From Candidatus Aminicenantota bacterium (GTDB taxonomy: Bacteria > Acidobacteriota > Aminicenantia > UBA2199), in contig JAPKZK010000040.1 of NCBI GenBank assembly GCA_026393835.1, forward strand, positions 17,484 through 81,483: a stretch of DNA of 64,000 nt, in the 5' to 3' direction. The translations under genes were made by a program, and so were the position numbers. The notes beneath the pieces were generated by a model that had not been told where the DNA came from, made no database searches, and was given only the letters and a program-made list of their open reading frames with translations. Positions 1-8,790 of this stretch are shown piece after piece. Numbering within the stretch: the stretch's first letter is position 1; each line of letters opens with the position of its first letter.

Positions 1-3000
1 GATGTCGGTCTTTTCCTCGATGTCCTTGGGATATGAAATGGAATAGAGACGCAAAAGAATGAGTAAACCGATGAGGATGACCATGATGCAAAAAATTAAG
101 AAATGATGCCTCCGGCGGCCCGGGGGGGAAAAGAAGGTAAGAAGGTGAGAAGGTGAGAAGGTGAGAAAAAAAGACTTTAAGAACCTCCGGCGGCCAGAAA
201 CCTTTTTGAAAAAAGGTTTCTGGACTTCCAAAAACTTTTTATTAGTTTCTGTTGAGAGAATGAACATCAGGAATGAGAAAGGCAGAGCAAAAAGTAGGAG
301 GTTGTTGTTTGAGTACGATAAGAACGGCAACGGCTGACCCATCAACGGCAATAACCCCACCGTATACATCGTCGGTACTAAAAACTGCGCAATAAATATA
401 ACCGCTAAAAATTCCATCACATACCCATGCCAAACAGAACCTCCCCTCCGAAACACTACCCCAACCGCTAAAAATACTGTCAACAAAAGCAATACAATCC
501 CCGCCGTCCCCAACGTACTCACATATAATGCAAAACTTAAATCCTTTTCCACTACCGGCACCCGCGCCGCCGCCGTCAACGCATCCGCCGCATTACCCAC
601 CATCCCCGTCCCCTTCATTAACCACAACGAATTAATGTACTGGTAAGAAAGATTGTAATCCTGCCAGGGATTCAACCATAAACTCACCCGGTCCCCCAAT
701 ACCCTCGACACCGGCAAATGCCCATAACGCAAAACATAATTCCCAGCCCCCAATATAGAAACAAGCGCCAACGTCGCCAGTATTTTTTTTAAAGTAAAGT
801 ACCTGCGCGGTTCAGCGTCCTGCTTTTTCCTGGACCATACCCGTAGCAAAATAAAAAGAATCGCGATTGAAAAAAGCACGGCAAACGAGTGCACAGGTAA
901 TGTATAATTGTTCAACGCCGCGACCGCCTGCTTCATCATCACTAACGCCGACACAATCAGCAGCAGCTTGAAAAATAGTGATTTTTTTATTTTGATAATG
1001 TGGTAAAGAAAGACAAAAACAAAGATCAATAACGGCGAAAAATCTTTCAGGAAAACAATCAACAGGATAAAAGGCGCCAACACCAGGCCGTAAACCCACA
1101 ACACGTTAAACTCCATCCCCTTATCGATACGGCTCACCCAATCGGCAAAGTAAATCGCCAATAATATTTTCCCCAACTCGATGGGGAAAAAGAGAAACCC
1201 ACCCACGGAAATCCCCAGCTCTCCGCCCAGGAAAATTTGCAGCACAATGAAAAAAAGCGCCAACAATAACAGCAAGTCCGCCATCAACAAATAATTCCAA
1301 CCCTGTTTATTCAATAGCCCGCCCAGACCGAAAAACAACCGCCGGTTTTCTTTATCCTCGAGACTGCAAACCGGGGTTTCCATAAATTTCTTTACATCCA
1401 ACGGGTAACTGTGGGCGCTTTTATATTCGAAAACAATAACCTTCCGCAGCCGGAACCCGAAAACAAAGATACAAAACAACGCCGCCGCAGCCAGGAAGAC
1501 CGGGCTGTAAAGCGAAGCCATTAAAAGAATAATAAAGACCAGCAAAGGGACCTGGTATTTCCTTTGCCGGAGCAGCCGGGAGAGGAAAACCAGGAAGCGG
1601 TTATAGCGGCTGATCAGCAAGAGGCCCAGGAACAGACCCACAAAGAGGGGCAGTGCGCTGACCCGGAACTTAGCGAAATTTTTAAAGTAACTATTATTAT
1701 AGAGCGCCAGGCCCCCGCACACCACATACCCTAACCCCAACAAAAAGTAAACCAGGTTATAAATGATGAAACTGTTATGATTAAATAAGCAGAAGCTTTT
1801 TGCGCGCTTTTTCTCGAAAAAGCGCAAACCGATTATTCCCCAAAAAATCCAGAATGGCCCCACAATCATAAAGATCAGCCCAAATAAATAAATGCGGTAG
1901 TTTTCATTCACCGTTTTCGACAGCGTAATCCCGTTTCCTTTAGCGTCCGAGACCCTGATTTTTTCCTTATCCGCAACCGTATTGGCCGGCACAGAGGCAA
2001 AATCATGCGGGAATTTCAGGTACACATAGTTATTCCCCGGGCTTACTTCCGACAGGTCCCCAATAATCGCCGAGAAATCCCGTGAAATCCTGATTTTTTC
2101 CGGGTCGCGGGGACTCAAAGAAACGCCCGTATAATCCACCCGCAGCCTGTAGCGAGTATGCCCCAGGATGACCTCATAAGTTTTCCCGTAGTCCAGTTTT
2201 TCCCGTTTATCGAACAATTCAAATGAATCCTCTTTAATGCCTGCCGGCATCACCCGGATACTTGCCGCGTCTTTCCGTGAGAAATGCGCATAGTCCAGCG
2301 TAAAATCCCCGTCCATGCGCAGCAGCATCGGGGAAACAAACACGCAGCCATACAAAAAAATCACCAACAGCGAACCCCGGTTCCAGCGCGTCTTCCTTTT
2401 CTTCTCCACATAAACGATGCAGGGTAGGAACAAAAGCATGATCACACCCTGCGCGCCCACCGGTACAAAGCCTGCCCCGAAAGCAAGAGAGACCATCATC
2501 AGGAGCAGTAAAGCCCCGTTAAAACGGTTTTGCAAATAAAAATAAATGCCCGCGCACAACAAGAATACCAGGAAAAACACGATCACATAGTAAATACTCG
2601 TACCCAGGAACCGTTTATTCGGCGTATATTCCAGCGAAGCCGCCGCCGCCGCGCCCGTTTCCCCGATAGTTACCGTTTTATTCAGCAGCGTGCGCAGCGT
2701 GATCGTTTGCGCTTCTTTTTTCCCGCTCCTCGTAATCGAAACCGTTATCGAGCGACCCAGGGGAAACTGCGGGTTAATTTTCAGAATCCTGATTTTTTCC
2801 TTGCCGTTGATTTCGATCACATCCCCCACTTTAAGCGTCGCCCGGTTCAAGTAGCGGCCGTTGATGTCCACTTTCTTGTCGTCGCTGATGTCCTGGACTT
2901 CGAACTCCGTTCCCTTAAGAATGATTTTCAAGTGCCGCTCCGCCGCCGAAGCGTTTTCCAGGGAAATGTCCGCGCCTTCTTCCGAACTCCCTATAATAAT

Positions 3001-3288
3001 TTCTTTCTGCTGGCCGGTTATCTTATATTCATAGTTCTCAATAAAAAAATTAGAATCCGATTTAAAGTCCTGCGTCAATAAAAAGAAAAGCGAGAAAATA
3101 GCAACCGTGGATAAAAACATGCCGATAAAAGCCGCCCACCTTTTATTAATAATTCTCAAATGGTGGCCCGAAGGGCCTTCTTTAGATGGGGGCTCTGCCC
3201 CCTCCTTTTTAATTATAAGGAAAAGATATGAATGAATCAGCCATAAGGCCCAGGAAACATAGAAAACCAATTGGATCACTTTTTCCAT
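1..3288 (-). CDS. FHA-domain / SEDS-family (FtsW-RodA-like) membrane protein, 3' end outside window
   Basis: An uninterrupted frame of 1,096 codons runs from ATG at 3288 to the window edge. Residues 1-70 hold two membrane segments. Residues ~75-165 form an FHA-like domain, with an RHLKI strand and then NGRYLNRATLKVGDVIEING. A second beta domain lies at ~330-460, and many TM helices follow. The C-terminal part carries SEDS hallmarks: FFPIELGKI (~700), DRVSLWLNPWQD (~870) with YQYINSLW, VEKDLSFALYV (the conserved Asp), and LMGQPLPFLSYSNNNLL (~980). SEDS proteins polymerise peptidoglycan glycan strands in the inner membrane. After the SEDS core the frame crosses a repeat insertion into another TM stretch (LIGLLILLRLYSISY) that resembles the anchor of a class B PBP. 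That is either a fusion or an internal start at position 84. It lies 14 bp downstream of the FHA-like gene, in the same operon. The family call is firm; the fusion partner is inference. Confidence 0.82.
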   Translation of the reverse strand, partial: MEKVIQLVFYVSWALWLIHSYLFLIIKKEGAEPPSKEGPSGHHLRIINKRWAAFIGMFLSTVAIFSLFFLLTQDFKSDSNFFIENYEYKITGQQKEIIIGSSEEGADISLENASAAERHLKIILKGTEFEVQDISDDKKVDINGRYLNRATLKVGDVIEINGKEKIRILKINPQFPLGRSITVSITRSGKKEAQTITLRTLLNKTVTIGETGAAAAASLEYTPNKRFLGTSIYYVIVFFLVFLLCAGIYFYLQNRFNGALLLLMMVSLAFGAGFVPVGAQGVIMLLFLPCIVYVEKKRKTRWNRGSLLVIFLYGCVFVSPMLLRMDGDFTLDYAHFSRKDAASIRVMPAGIKEDSFELFDKREKLDYGKTYEVILGHTRYRLRVDYTGVSLSPRDPEKIRISRDFSAIIGDLSEVSPGNNYVYLKFPHDFASVPANTVADKEKIRVSDAKGNGITLSKTVNENYRIYLFGLIFMIVGPFWIFWGIIGLRFFEKKRAKSFCLFNHNSFIIYNLVYFLLGLGYVVCGGLALYNNSYFKNFAKFRVSALPLFVGLFLGLLLISRYNRFLVFLSRLLRQRKYQVPLLVFIILLMASLYSPVFLAAAALFCIFVFGFRLRKVIVFEYKSAHSYPLDVKKFMETPVCSLEDKENRRLFFGLGGLLNKQGWNYLLMADLLLLLALFFIVLQIFLGGELGISVGGFLFFPIELGKILLAIYFADWVSRIDKGMEFNVLWVYGLVLAPFILLIVFLKDFSPLLIFVFVFLYHIIKIKKSLFFKLLLIVSALVMMKQAVAALNNYTLPVHSFAVLFSIAILFILLRVWSRKKQDAEPRRYFTLKKILATLALVSILGAGNYVLRYGHLPVSRVLGDRVSLWLNPWQDYNLSYQYINSLWLMKGTGMVGNAADALTAAARVPVVEKDLSFALYVSTLGTAGIVLLLLTVFLAVGVVFRRGGSVWHGYVMEFLAVIFIAQFLVPTMYTVGLLPLMGQPLPFLSYSNNNLLLFALPFSFLMFILSTETNKKFLEVQKPFFKKVSGRRRFLKSFFLTFSPSHLLTFFSPPGRRRHHFLIFCIMVILIGLLILLRLYSISYPKDIEEKTDI
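109..195. repeat. In-frame low-complexity insertion flanked by 12-bp direct repeats
   Basis: The 12-mer CCTCCGGCGGCC occurs at 109-120 and again at 184-195, 75 bp (25 codons) apart. Between the copies is a GAAGGTGAGAAGGTGAG low-complexity run like intergenic runs near 24.48 and 25.87 kb. Just beyond, 194-223 forms a perfect hairpin whose arms are CCAGAAACCTTTTT and its complement. All of this is read through in frame by the SEDS gene. Confidence 0.75.
3160..3212. repeat. Two GC-rich palindromes inside the SEDS N-terminus
   Basis: GGCCC-GAA-GGGCC and GGGGGCTCTGCCCCC sit side by side within codons ~27-43 of the minus-strand gene, adding a polar loop (KKEGAEPPSKEGPSGHH) between TM1 and TM2. They look like a dispersed palindromic element captured in frame. 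Confidence 0.6.
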
Positions 3289-3302
3289 AACACGCCGGTA
3301 CC

Positions 3303-5171
3303 TCAGACACTAATAACGCTGGAACTCTCGCGGATTTTCCTTAAAACGCTCATCTGCACCCTGCTGCTTAACTCCGATTCCATCACCAGCGGCACAATAT
3401 ACTTGTAAACCCGGTTCCCGATAATAATAAAATCATTATTTTCCAGGTCGAGCCCCTCCGCGCAGCCCTTTAACCCCGGGGCCAACACACCCGTATCCAT
3501 CATCCCTTTCCCCAACACCCCCAAAAGCACCTCCAATTTCTCCCGCTTTTCCCCATCCGTTACCGGCCCGATCCTGAAAGGCGAAATCACCGGCTTTTCC
3601 CGGTCCGCCGCTTTCACCACGAATATAGGGAAACTCGGGGAAATATTATAAACCCGGAACCCGCCCCGGATAGTTCTAAGCAGGAACGCATGGTTCCGGG
3701 AGGTCCCGATTCTCCAGAAGTCCTTGCTCCCCTCGTTCAATTTCACCAGGTGTTCTTCCAGCTTTGCCTGTTCCGTTTGCCGCAGGTTTCCCAGCGGTTC
3801 CCTGCCGAAAATATAAAAATCCTTTGCCAGGGTAAAGCGATTTTCCAACGTGCTGCATAAGGTCCAGGAGAAATAAGCTTTCAGTTCCTTATCGCCGAAC
3901 CGCGAAATAAAATCATCCGAGATCGAATAACCGATGCGGCCCAGTTTGATCGAATAAGCGATTTTATCCTTAATATTTCTCTTATAGACCCTTTCTTCGA
4001 TTGAAGGGGGGAGGATAGAAACTTCCTGGTCCGGGCTGGAGACATAAAATTTAATCCCCTTTTTCTCATCCCCGATGGTCATAATATAAGAAGGAATATC
4101 TTCCGCGTTCGGGGCCGGCAGCAGGATCATGGCGTTTTCCAGGAACGGGAAATTATCATTATCCTTTTCCTCGATCGTATCCGGTTCAGCTTGTCTTACT
4201 GTACCCTCCTTCATAATTTTCCTGGTAGTCAGATCATCATCCAACTCAATTTCATGGGAAACAGTCAAAATCAGTTCTTGCGCCCGGGCGCCGGCCAGGT
4301 ATGCCGGGTTAATCGCGTGGATAATATTTTCACTAACCGGGGAGGTTTCAGTCGAAACCTTACCGCGGATATCGATGCCCCGTTTAACAGCATCGCCGAA
4401 GAATTTAAGATTTTTCCCGTCGTCGCCGATGCGGAAAGAGAAGAAGCGGGGTTCTTCTTTTGAAAAGAATTCAGGGATAAACAAGTTATGATACCATTCG
4501 CCGCCCACGAAAAAATACCCACCGGCCTTATCGTTGAATTTAGCGAAATACCTTTCGCAGTAAATCCTTTTCTCCGCCTGGTTATCGTTACCGGGAGCGG
4601 TCGTAGGAGTAACTTCCGCTTTGATGTTGCAAAGCGGCATACCGTCCGTATTAAAATTAGCAAACCCGCCGGCTACGATCATCAGTTCGCCTTCCAGCAG
4701 GTGGTAAGGATCGCGGATATCGTTGAAACCTGCTTGCTGGTAGATGCCGCATATTTCTTCTTCGTTGATGAAGCGAATTTTGTAAAGTTCCAGGCCGTAG
4801 TCTTCGTTCAGTTCGCGGAGCAATTTCTTTTCCCAGTCATCTTTGCGCGTATCCAGTTGGAAAGCGTAGATGCGGGGGTAGACAATGAACACCCCGTTAA
4901 TTTCCCGGATTTCCCTTTTAATTTCGCTGAAGAAGCGGGAGCCGCGCAGGTTCAATTTCAGGACTTTTTCCTGGGGTAAGAAGTTCTTATCGAAAGTCAC
5001 ATTAATTTTCATCATGATAGAGGAATCGAAACGCAGGTCGCCTTCCGTGTTTTCTTCAGCATAATCTTCCGGGTTTCCCAGGGCCAGGTCCACCGCTTTT
5101 TTCGCTTTTTTCATCAAAGATTTCAGGTAGCTTTTAGGGCTTTTCGTTTTATCGTCATACTTTTCCGGCAT
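3303..5171 (-). CDS. Large FHA-like protein of the SEDS operon, function unknown
   Basis: The protein has 622 residues, no signal peptide and a lysine-rich N-terminus (KSYLKSLMKKAKKAVD). I do not recognise a full-length family. The last ~170 residues have FHA-like features: a RIGTSRNHAFLL stretch, and near the C-terminus LDLENNDFIIIGNRVYKYIV, which resembles the closing strands of an FHA fold. It lacks the classic SxxH signature, so this is tentative. The ATG at 5171 is preceded by AAAGGAG. The gene ends 14 bp before the FHA-SEDS gene, so the two are almost certainly co-transcribed. FHA proteins beside rodA/PBP genes are known from actinobacteria, where they couple phospho-Thr signalling to wall synthesis. 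A similar scaffold role here is inference. Confidence 0.75.
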   Translation of the reverse strand: MPEKYDDKTKSPKSYLKSLMKKAKKAVDLALGNPEDYAEENTEGDLRFDSSIMMKINVTFDKNFLPQEKVLKLNLRGSRFFSEIKREIREINGVFIVYPRIYAFQLDTRKDDWEKKLLRELNEDYGLELYKIRFINEEEICGIYQQAGFNDIRDPYHLLEGELMIVAGGFANFNTDGMPLCNIKAEVTPTTAPGNDNQAEKRIYCERYFAKFNDKAGGYFFVGGEWYHNLFIPEFFSKEEPRFFSFRIGDDGKNLKFFGDAVKRGIDIRGKVSTETSPVSENIIHAINPAYLAGARAQELILTVSHEIELDDDLTTRKIMKEGTVRQAEPDTIEEKDNDNFPFLENAMILLPAPNAEDIPSYIMTIGDEKKGIKFYVSSPDQEVSILPPSIEERVYKRNIKDKIAYSIKLGRIGYSISDDFISRFGDKELKAYFSWTLCSTLENRFTLAKDFYIFGREPLGNLRQTEQAKLEEHLVKLNEGSKDFWRIGTSRNHAFLLRTIRGGFRVYNISPSFPIFVVKAADREKPVISPFRIGPVTDGEKREKLEVLLGVLGKGMMDTGVLAPGLKGCAEGLDLENNDFIIIGNRVYKYIVPLVMESELSSRVQMSVLRKIRESSSVISV

Positions 5172-5213
5172 TCGCTGTACTCCTTTATATTACCGCCGCA
5201 ATTACGTAATTAA

Positions 5214-5251
5214 CAGGTATAGATTATACCTGACAACAAAGGTTTTGAAAA
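5214..5251 (-). promoter_or_regulatory. Promoter with operator-like inverted repeat for the FHA-SEDS operon
   Basis: On the minus strand TTTTCA (5251-5246) and TATAAT (5228-5223) are separated by 17 bp. A perfect inverted repeat, CAGGTATA-GAT-TATACCTG (5214-5232), covers the -10 box, as expected for a repressor operator. Confidence 0.55.
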
Positions 5252-5328
5252 GAGGGAAGAATAAAATGGAATGATGAATTATGAATTATGAATGATGAAT
5301 GATGAAAAATGAAAAATGAAAGGCGCTG

Positions 5329-5607
5329 CTATCCAAAAAGGTCTGAGTGGGAACCGGTTCTTACCAATATCAACTCATTGTATTTTCTATCTATACGATA
5401 AATTAAAAGCCAATCAGGCTCGATGTGGCACTCCATATGATCTTTCCAATTGCCGGACAAAGGATGCGGATTATACTCTCTTTCAAGCGATTCTCCTTCC
5501 TCAAGCTTCTCTATTATGGTCCTAAGTTTTGACATGTCTCGTGAGCCGGATTTGGATAATTTTTTAACATCTCTCTTGAATCTGCCCTCTGTCTTTACTA
5601 TCAGCAT
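5329..5607 (-). CDS. yafQ: YafQ-type mRNA interferase toxin
   Basis: This is a 92-residue RelE-superfamily toxin of the YafQ branch, a ribosome-dependent endoribonuclease. The C-terminal half carries the YafQ catalytic pattern: His in NPHPLSG, His/Asp/Trp in CHIEPDW, and the final GSHSDLF with His and Phe. Length matches YafQ. It starts immediately after the antitoxin stop, so expression is coupled to the upstream dinJ-like gene. The residues expected for activity all appear present, so it is probably an intact toxin. Confidence 0.88.
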   Translation of the reverse strand: MLIVKTEGRFKRDVKKLSKSGSRDMSKLRTIIEKLEEGESLEREYNPHPLSGNWKDHMECHIEPDWLLIYRIDRKYNELILVRTGSHSDLFG

Positions 5608-5871
5608 TTAAATTCCCAAATCTTCAAACAACTCGTCACTGTTTTTATAGGTGGTCAAATTTTTCCTGTTTCGTGAATTTTCCAGGGCCTTTAGGGTCTG
5701 TTTATTTGGAATTTTGACGTCAAAAGGTATTCCCTTATGAGTCAGTACCTGGTGATAAAACATATTAACCGCGGTGGAATGATTCAGACCCAATCGGCTA
5801 AATATTTTCCCGACTTCATCTTTTAGAGATTTGTTTGTTCTTATTGTTAATGTTGCAGACACTTGAGTCAT
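5608..5871 (-). CDS. dinJ: RelB/DinJ-family antitoxin
   Basis: The 87-residue product has an N-terminal ribbon-helix-helix (SATLTIRTNKSLKDEVGKIF, then GLNHSTAVNMFYHQ) and a C-terminal toxin-wrapping tail (FDVKIPNKQTLKALENS). It binds its own promoter as a dimer and neutralises the YafQ-like toxin encoded directly downstream. AAAGGAGG lies 6 nt before the ATG. The near-consensus promoter at 5888-5916 belongs to this operon. Start, spacing and partner all fit the standard dinJ-yafQ layout. Confidence 0.88.
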   Translation of the reverse strand: MTQVSATLTIRTNKSLKDEVGKIFSRLGLNHSTAVNMFYHQVLTHKGIPFDVKIPNKQTLKALENSRNRKNLTTYKNSDELFEDLGI

Positions 5872-5887
5872 TTTTGCCTCCTTTCCA

Positions 5888-5916
5888 AGTATATTTCATT
5901 ATCCATACATTGTCAA
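5888..5916 (-). promoter_or_regulatory. Promoter of the dinJ-yafQ operon
   Basis: TTGACA (5916-5911) and TATACT (5893-5888) are separated by 17 bp. The spacer/-35 area holds a repeated ATACATT motif (two copies around TGTC), a plausible RHH-antitoxin binding site for autoregulation. Confidence 0.7.
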
Positions 5917-6471
5917 TACATTTTCATTTATTGGACCCCAGGTGCGAAAAAAACGGTGTAAGTGGACATATAATGGACAAATTTTAAAGTAAGACCTGGA
6001 AGTTCCGGCGTAGGTCGAGAACAGTCGCAGAAGAAGCGGGATCTCACGGAGATGACTGCGGTCACGGAGGAAAAAGAACCCCAAATCGCGGCGGCTTTCA
6101 TTTTTTCAGTCAAAAAGATCGGCGAAAAGCGGCGGCAAGGATTTTTTTCGGTTGAATACTCCATAAAAAGCGGCCGCAGGGATTTTTTTGGGGGAAAAAT
6201 TCCATCCGACGTGGAATATTCCATTTTTCATCACTTGAGATCGCTTCCGACGACACTGGAGATATCGTTCGCGCCAGGAAAATAGCAGCCGCCTGGCGGG
6301 ACGCAATCTTTTGTCAAATTGCGTGTAATCGATCACAATTTCCCGAATGTTTTGTAGAATTTTGCCCGGCAATCCGCTTTTTTTGGGACTTTCCCGCCAA
6401 ATCGGGACAGGAAAACAGGAATTCCCCTTGGTTTGCCCGCGAAACACGCGAAAAACGCGAAAGCCTGTTCC
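5917..6471. other. Intergenic stretch without a supportable gene
   Basis: No frame here shows convincing protein character. It contains a near-repeat of ~40 bp (GCGGC-rich segment followed by GGATTTTTTT, at ~6130 and ~6170), the palindrome TGGAATATTCCA (6211-6222), and a GGGACAGCCCAATTTTT motif near 6514 that recurs at 10974. It reads as decayed sequence plus dispersed motifs. Confidence 0.5.
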
Positions 6472-7032
6472 CTACCAATTTGCGCCCTGCGCAATACCTT
6501 TTAGGGGGATTCGGGGACAGCCCAATTTTTCCCTCACCAGTTTATCGATTGCAATTTCATGCTTCTCTTTGGTTACGGCTTGTCTGTACTCTCCAACCAT
6601 GCCGTTACCTGGGCCAGGGCGTAACGCTGATTAGGGACTTCTATTTCAAAGGTTAATGCTTTTAATACATCCTGGTAAGAGTTTTTCGCTTCGGAAGGGA
6701 TATTGGGCGACAACACCATTAATCCGCCCAATAAGCGGATTAACTTTATTGGACTCCCTGTGGCGGCGTTACTGCACAATTGCAAGGCTGCCGCAGGCTT
6801 TATGAGAGCGGTCAGTTCCGCGGGGATATTGGCGCCGGAAAGGTTAAGGGCGCCTATAGCAGCCTGGATATTTTCCCGCTCTTTTTTTTCTAGCGATGCT
6901 TTTTCTACCAGGATGTTCATGAATGATGGGTCCGATAACAATGAAATCTGCGCCCCTTCCGGAAAGGCCATCCAGAGATTCCAAAGAAAAAATTCCAATT
7001 CTTTTATACCCGCGGCTGCGAATGTAGGGGAA
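6472..7032 (-). pseudogene. Frameshifted remnant of an unknown gene
   Basis: The minus-strand frame 6998-6573 (TTG start, no SD) encodes a protein-like sequence (LWMAFPEGAQISLLSDPSF...IPSEAKNSYQDVLKAL). It stops abruptly after WLESTDKP. In the next frame the sequence continues naturally as GEYRQAVTKEKHEIAIDKLV, ending at 6472. Upstream the first frame is open back to about 7032 with no ATG. This pattern suggests a gene that lost its start and gained a frameshift near 6590. I do not recognise the family. Confidence 0.4.
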
Positions 7033-7210
7033 TTTTTTTCGCCTGTCCCTTATTTCTTTTAATTTCTTTTCAACGGGAAAAAGGATTTTATTACTAAAAT
7101 ACCCGGCATGATAATGGTTTTCCCTGAAAAATCGTCATTTCACCCCATTTTTCACCTGGAAAATGATGTGCCCACTAATGAAAACGATCTGCCCACCACT
7201 GAATGTTATT

Positions 7211-8602
7211 TTACTCGAGAATAAGACCCGGGCCAAACAGTAAAAACCAGTGGTTGGGAATGTAATAGACACGGGTCTGTTTCACTTGCTCAATGTGGAA
7301 CAAATCCCTGTTCAAAAAAATGGCTGCTTTGGGCGAAAAAATATCCAGGAAAGCATGAAAACTCTTTGATAATAAACCGGGCCTGGCTGCCCCGGACTTA
7401 ATTTCAATGGGGATAATCCCTCCTTTGTCCGGGACCGATAAAACAAAATCGATTTCCGCCCCACCTTTACTTCTCCAATAAAATAATTCCTCGTTATAAA
7501 GACCGTTATCCTTGACCAATTCGGTAAAAACCAGGTTCTCAATCAACGCCCCCTTATCCGCCCGATCGTTCAACGCATTGAATTGTCGCACGGAAAAATT
7601 CCTGAGACCGTTATCCATGAAAAAACACTTATGGGCGCTTTTAACTTCATTTCTCCTATTGCTTACAAAAGCGGGAAGATAACCTGCAATGTAGGTCTCC
7701 TTCAAAATATCCATATATTTTGTTACGGTAATGAGATTGCTCCCCAGCAGCGAACAAATCTCGGATTTGTTTATCAAGTTCCCTACCTGGGCAGCCAACA
7801 CCTTTACCAGTTGATTAAATACCTCTGATTTGCCCACCTTTAAAAATTCGATCACATCCTTTTTAACATAGGACTGATAAATTTCATTCAACTCTTCCAT
7901 ACTTGCCTGGCGGTCTTCCGCAGTAATAACGGCGGGATAACCGCCGAAAACAGCCATCTCTTCCATTACCCTGCTTAAATATTGTCCATACAATTGCTCA
8001 TTCTGTCTCCAGTTCTCCACGGACGCTTCTTCAAATTTAACCTCACTTAGAGTACCGGGGATTTTATTTTCATGGGCTATATATTCTTTAAAAGAGAGAG
8101 GGAAAAGGTGTGATTCCCTTTTTCTGCCGGTCAGGAACTCTTTTGTTTTTGATTTGATTTCCATGGATGATGACCCTGTGGCAAAGACTTTGATATTTTC
8201 AGCAAGGTCATAAATGCCTTTTAAAAACATTCCCGGTTGCGCCAACCGCTGGACTTCGTCGATAAAAAGATATACCCGTTCCCCGCTGCGCCTGGCGTCG
8301 TCGATCTGCTTTACCAGCAGCATGGGGTTTTTGAATTGCTCCATTTCGCCGATGGTATCGAGGTTGATGTAGTATATTTGCAAGGGGGTGACGCCGCTGA
8401 CGGTAAGTTCATGTATAAGCATCATCAAAAGGGTTGTTTTACCGCATTGCCTGGGGCCAATGATAAGTTCAACGTGATCGGATTGGAACCTACCGGTAAT
8501 TTTTTTTACCTGGCTTCGAGGCACGATTTTTTTGAAATCGATGTCCCGTGAGCCGATTTTATTCCACAAACCATCAAGGTCTAATGTCCTGTATTCGATC
8601 AT
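7211..8602 (-). CDS. AAA ATPase with DUF4143 nuclease-like C-terminus
   Basis: The 463-residue protein belongs to the widespread AAA_14/DUF4143 family. Walker A is GPRQCGKTTLLMM (~45-60), Walker B is VYLFIDEVQRL (~110), and a sensor-like ATGSSSMEIK is followed by LTGRKRESHLFPLSFKEY. The C-terminal third (LIENLVFTELVK, FYWRSKGGAEIDFVL, IPIEIKSG) is the DUF4143 PD-(D/E)XK-like core. These proteins are common accessory genes whose function is unresolved; roles in mobile-element or stress biology have been suggested. A consensus promoter lies at 8669-8697 and AGAGGA precedes the ATG. It is monocistronic. Confidence 0.88.
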   Translation of the reverse strand: MIEYRTLDLDGLWNKIGSRDIDFKKIVPRSQVKKITGRFQSDHVELIIGPRQCGKTTLLMMLIHELTVSGVTPLQIYYINLDTIGEMEQFKNPMLLVKQIDDARRSGERVYLFIDEVQRLAQPGMFLKGIYDLAENIKVFATGSSSMEIKSKTKEFLTGRKRESHLFPLSFKEYIAHENKIPGTLSEVKFEEASVENWRQNEQLYGQYLSRVMEEMAVFGGYPAVITAEDRQASMEELNEIYQSYVKKDVIEFLKVGKSEVFNQLVKVLAAQVGNLINKSEICSLLGSNLITVTKYMDILKETYIAGYLPAFVSNRRNEVKSAHKCFFMDNGLRNFSVRQFNALNDRADKGALIENLVFTELVKDNGLYNEELFYWRSKGGAEIDFVLSVPDKGGIIPIEIKSGAARPGLLSKSFHAFLDIFSPKAAIFLNRDLFHIEQVKQTRVYYIPNHWFLLFGPGLILE

Positions 8603-8668
8603 TTTTCTTAATCCTCTTTAAAATTATCCTGGATATTTGTATAGTGGACTTTACAATTAACCGGGATA

Positions 8669-8697
8669 ATTATAAACCCCACTTTATAAATAGTCAA
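8669..8697 (-). promoter_or_regulatory. Promoter of the AAA/DUF4143 gene
   Basis: TTGACT (8697-8692) and TATAAT (8674-8669) are separated by 17 bp, ~65 bp upstream of the ATG at 8602. Confidence 0.6.
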
Positions 8698-8724
8698 CTT
8701 AATTTTTCCCCGCCTGTCCCGTAG

Positions 8725-8790
8725 TCATCCTCCATCCCTTCTTAACGCATTGATAACTTGTTCGTAATTGAGACCTGGGATTTTTGTCAT
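8725..8790 (-). pseudogene. hicA: Truncated hicA toxin start (21 codons)
   Basis: ATG at 8790 overlaps the hicB stop (ATGA). The product MTKIPGLNYEQVINALRRDG matches the typical HicA N-terminus (M-T-K-x-PGLsYkeVikaLrk-G) but stops at TGA 8727-8725. The region containing the catalytic His of HicA is absent downstream, so the toxin is dead. The break point adjoins a GGGACAGGCGGGG motif that recurs near other decayed sites. Confidence 0.65.

Noticed and set aside
194..223. Rho-independent terminator in the SEDS gene
   Set aside because: The hairpin is perfect, but the reading frame continues through it with no stop, so it is treated as an inserted palindrome.
2530..3081. Plus-strand 183-codon frame
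   Set aside because: It is Arg/Phe-rich shadow of the FHA-SEDS gene on the minus strand.
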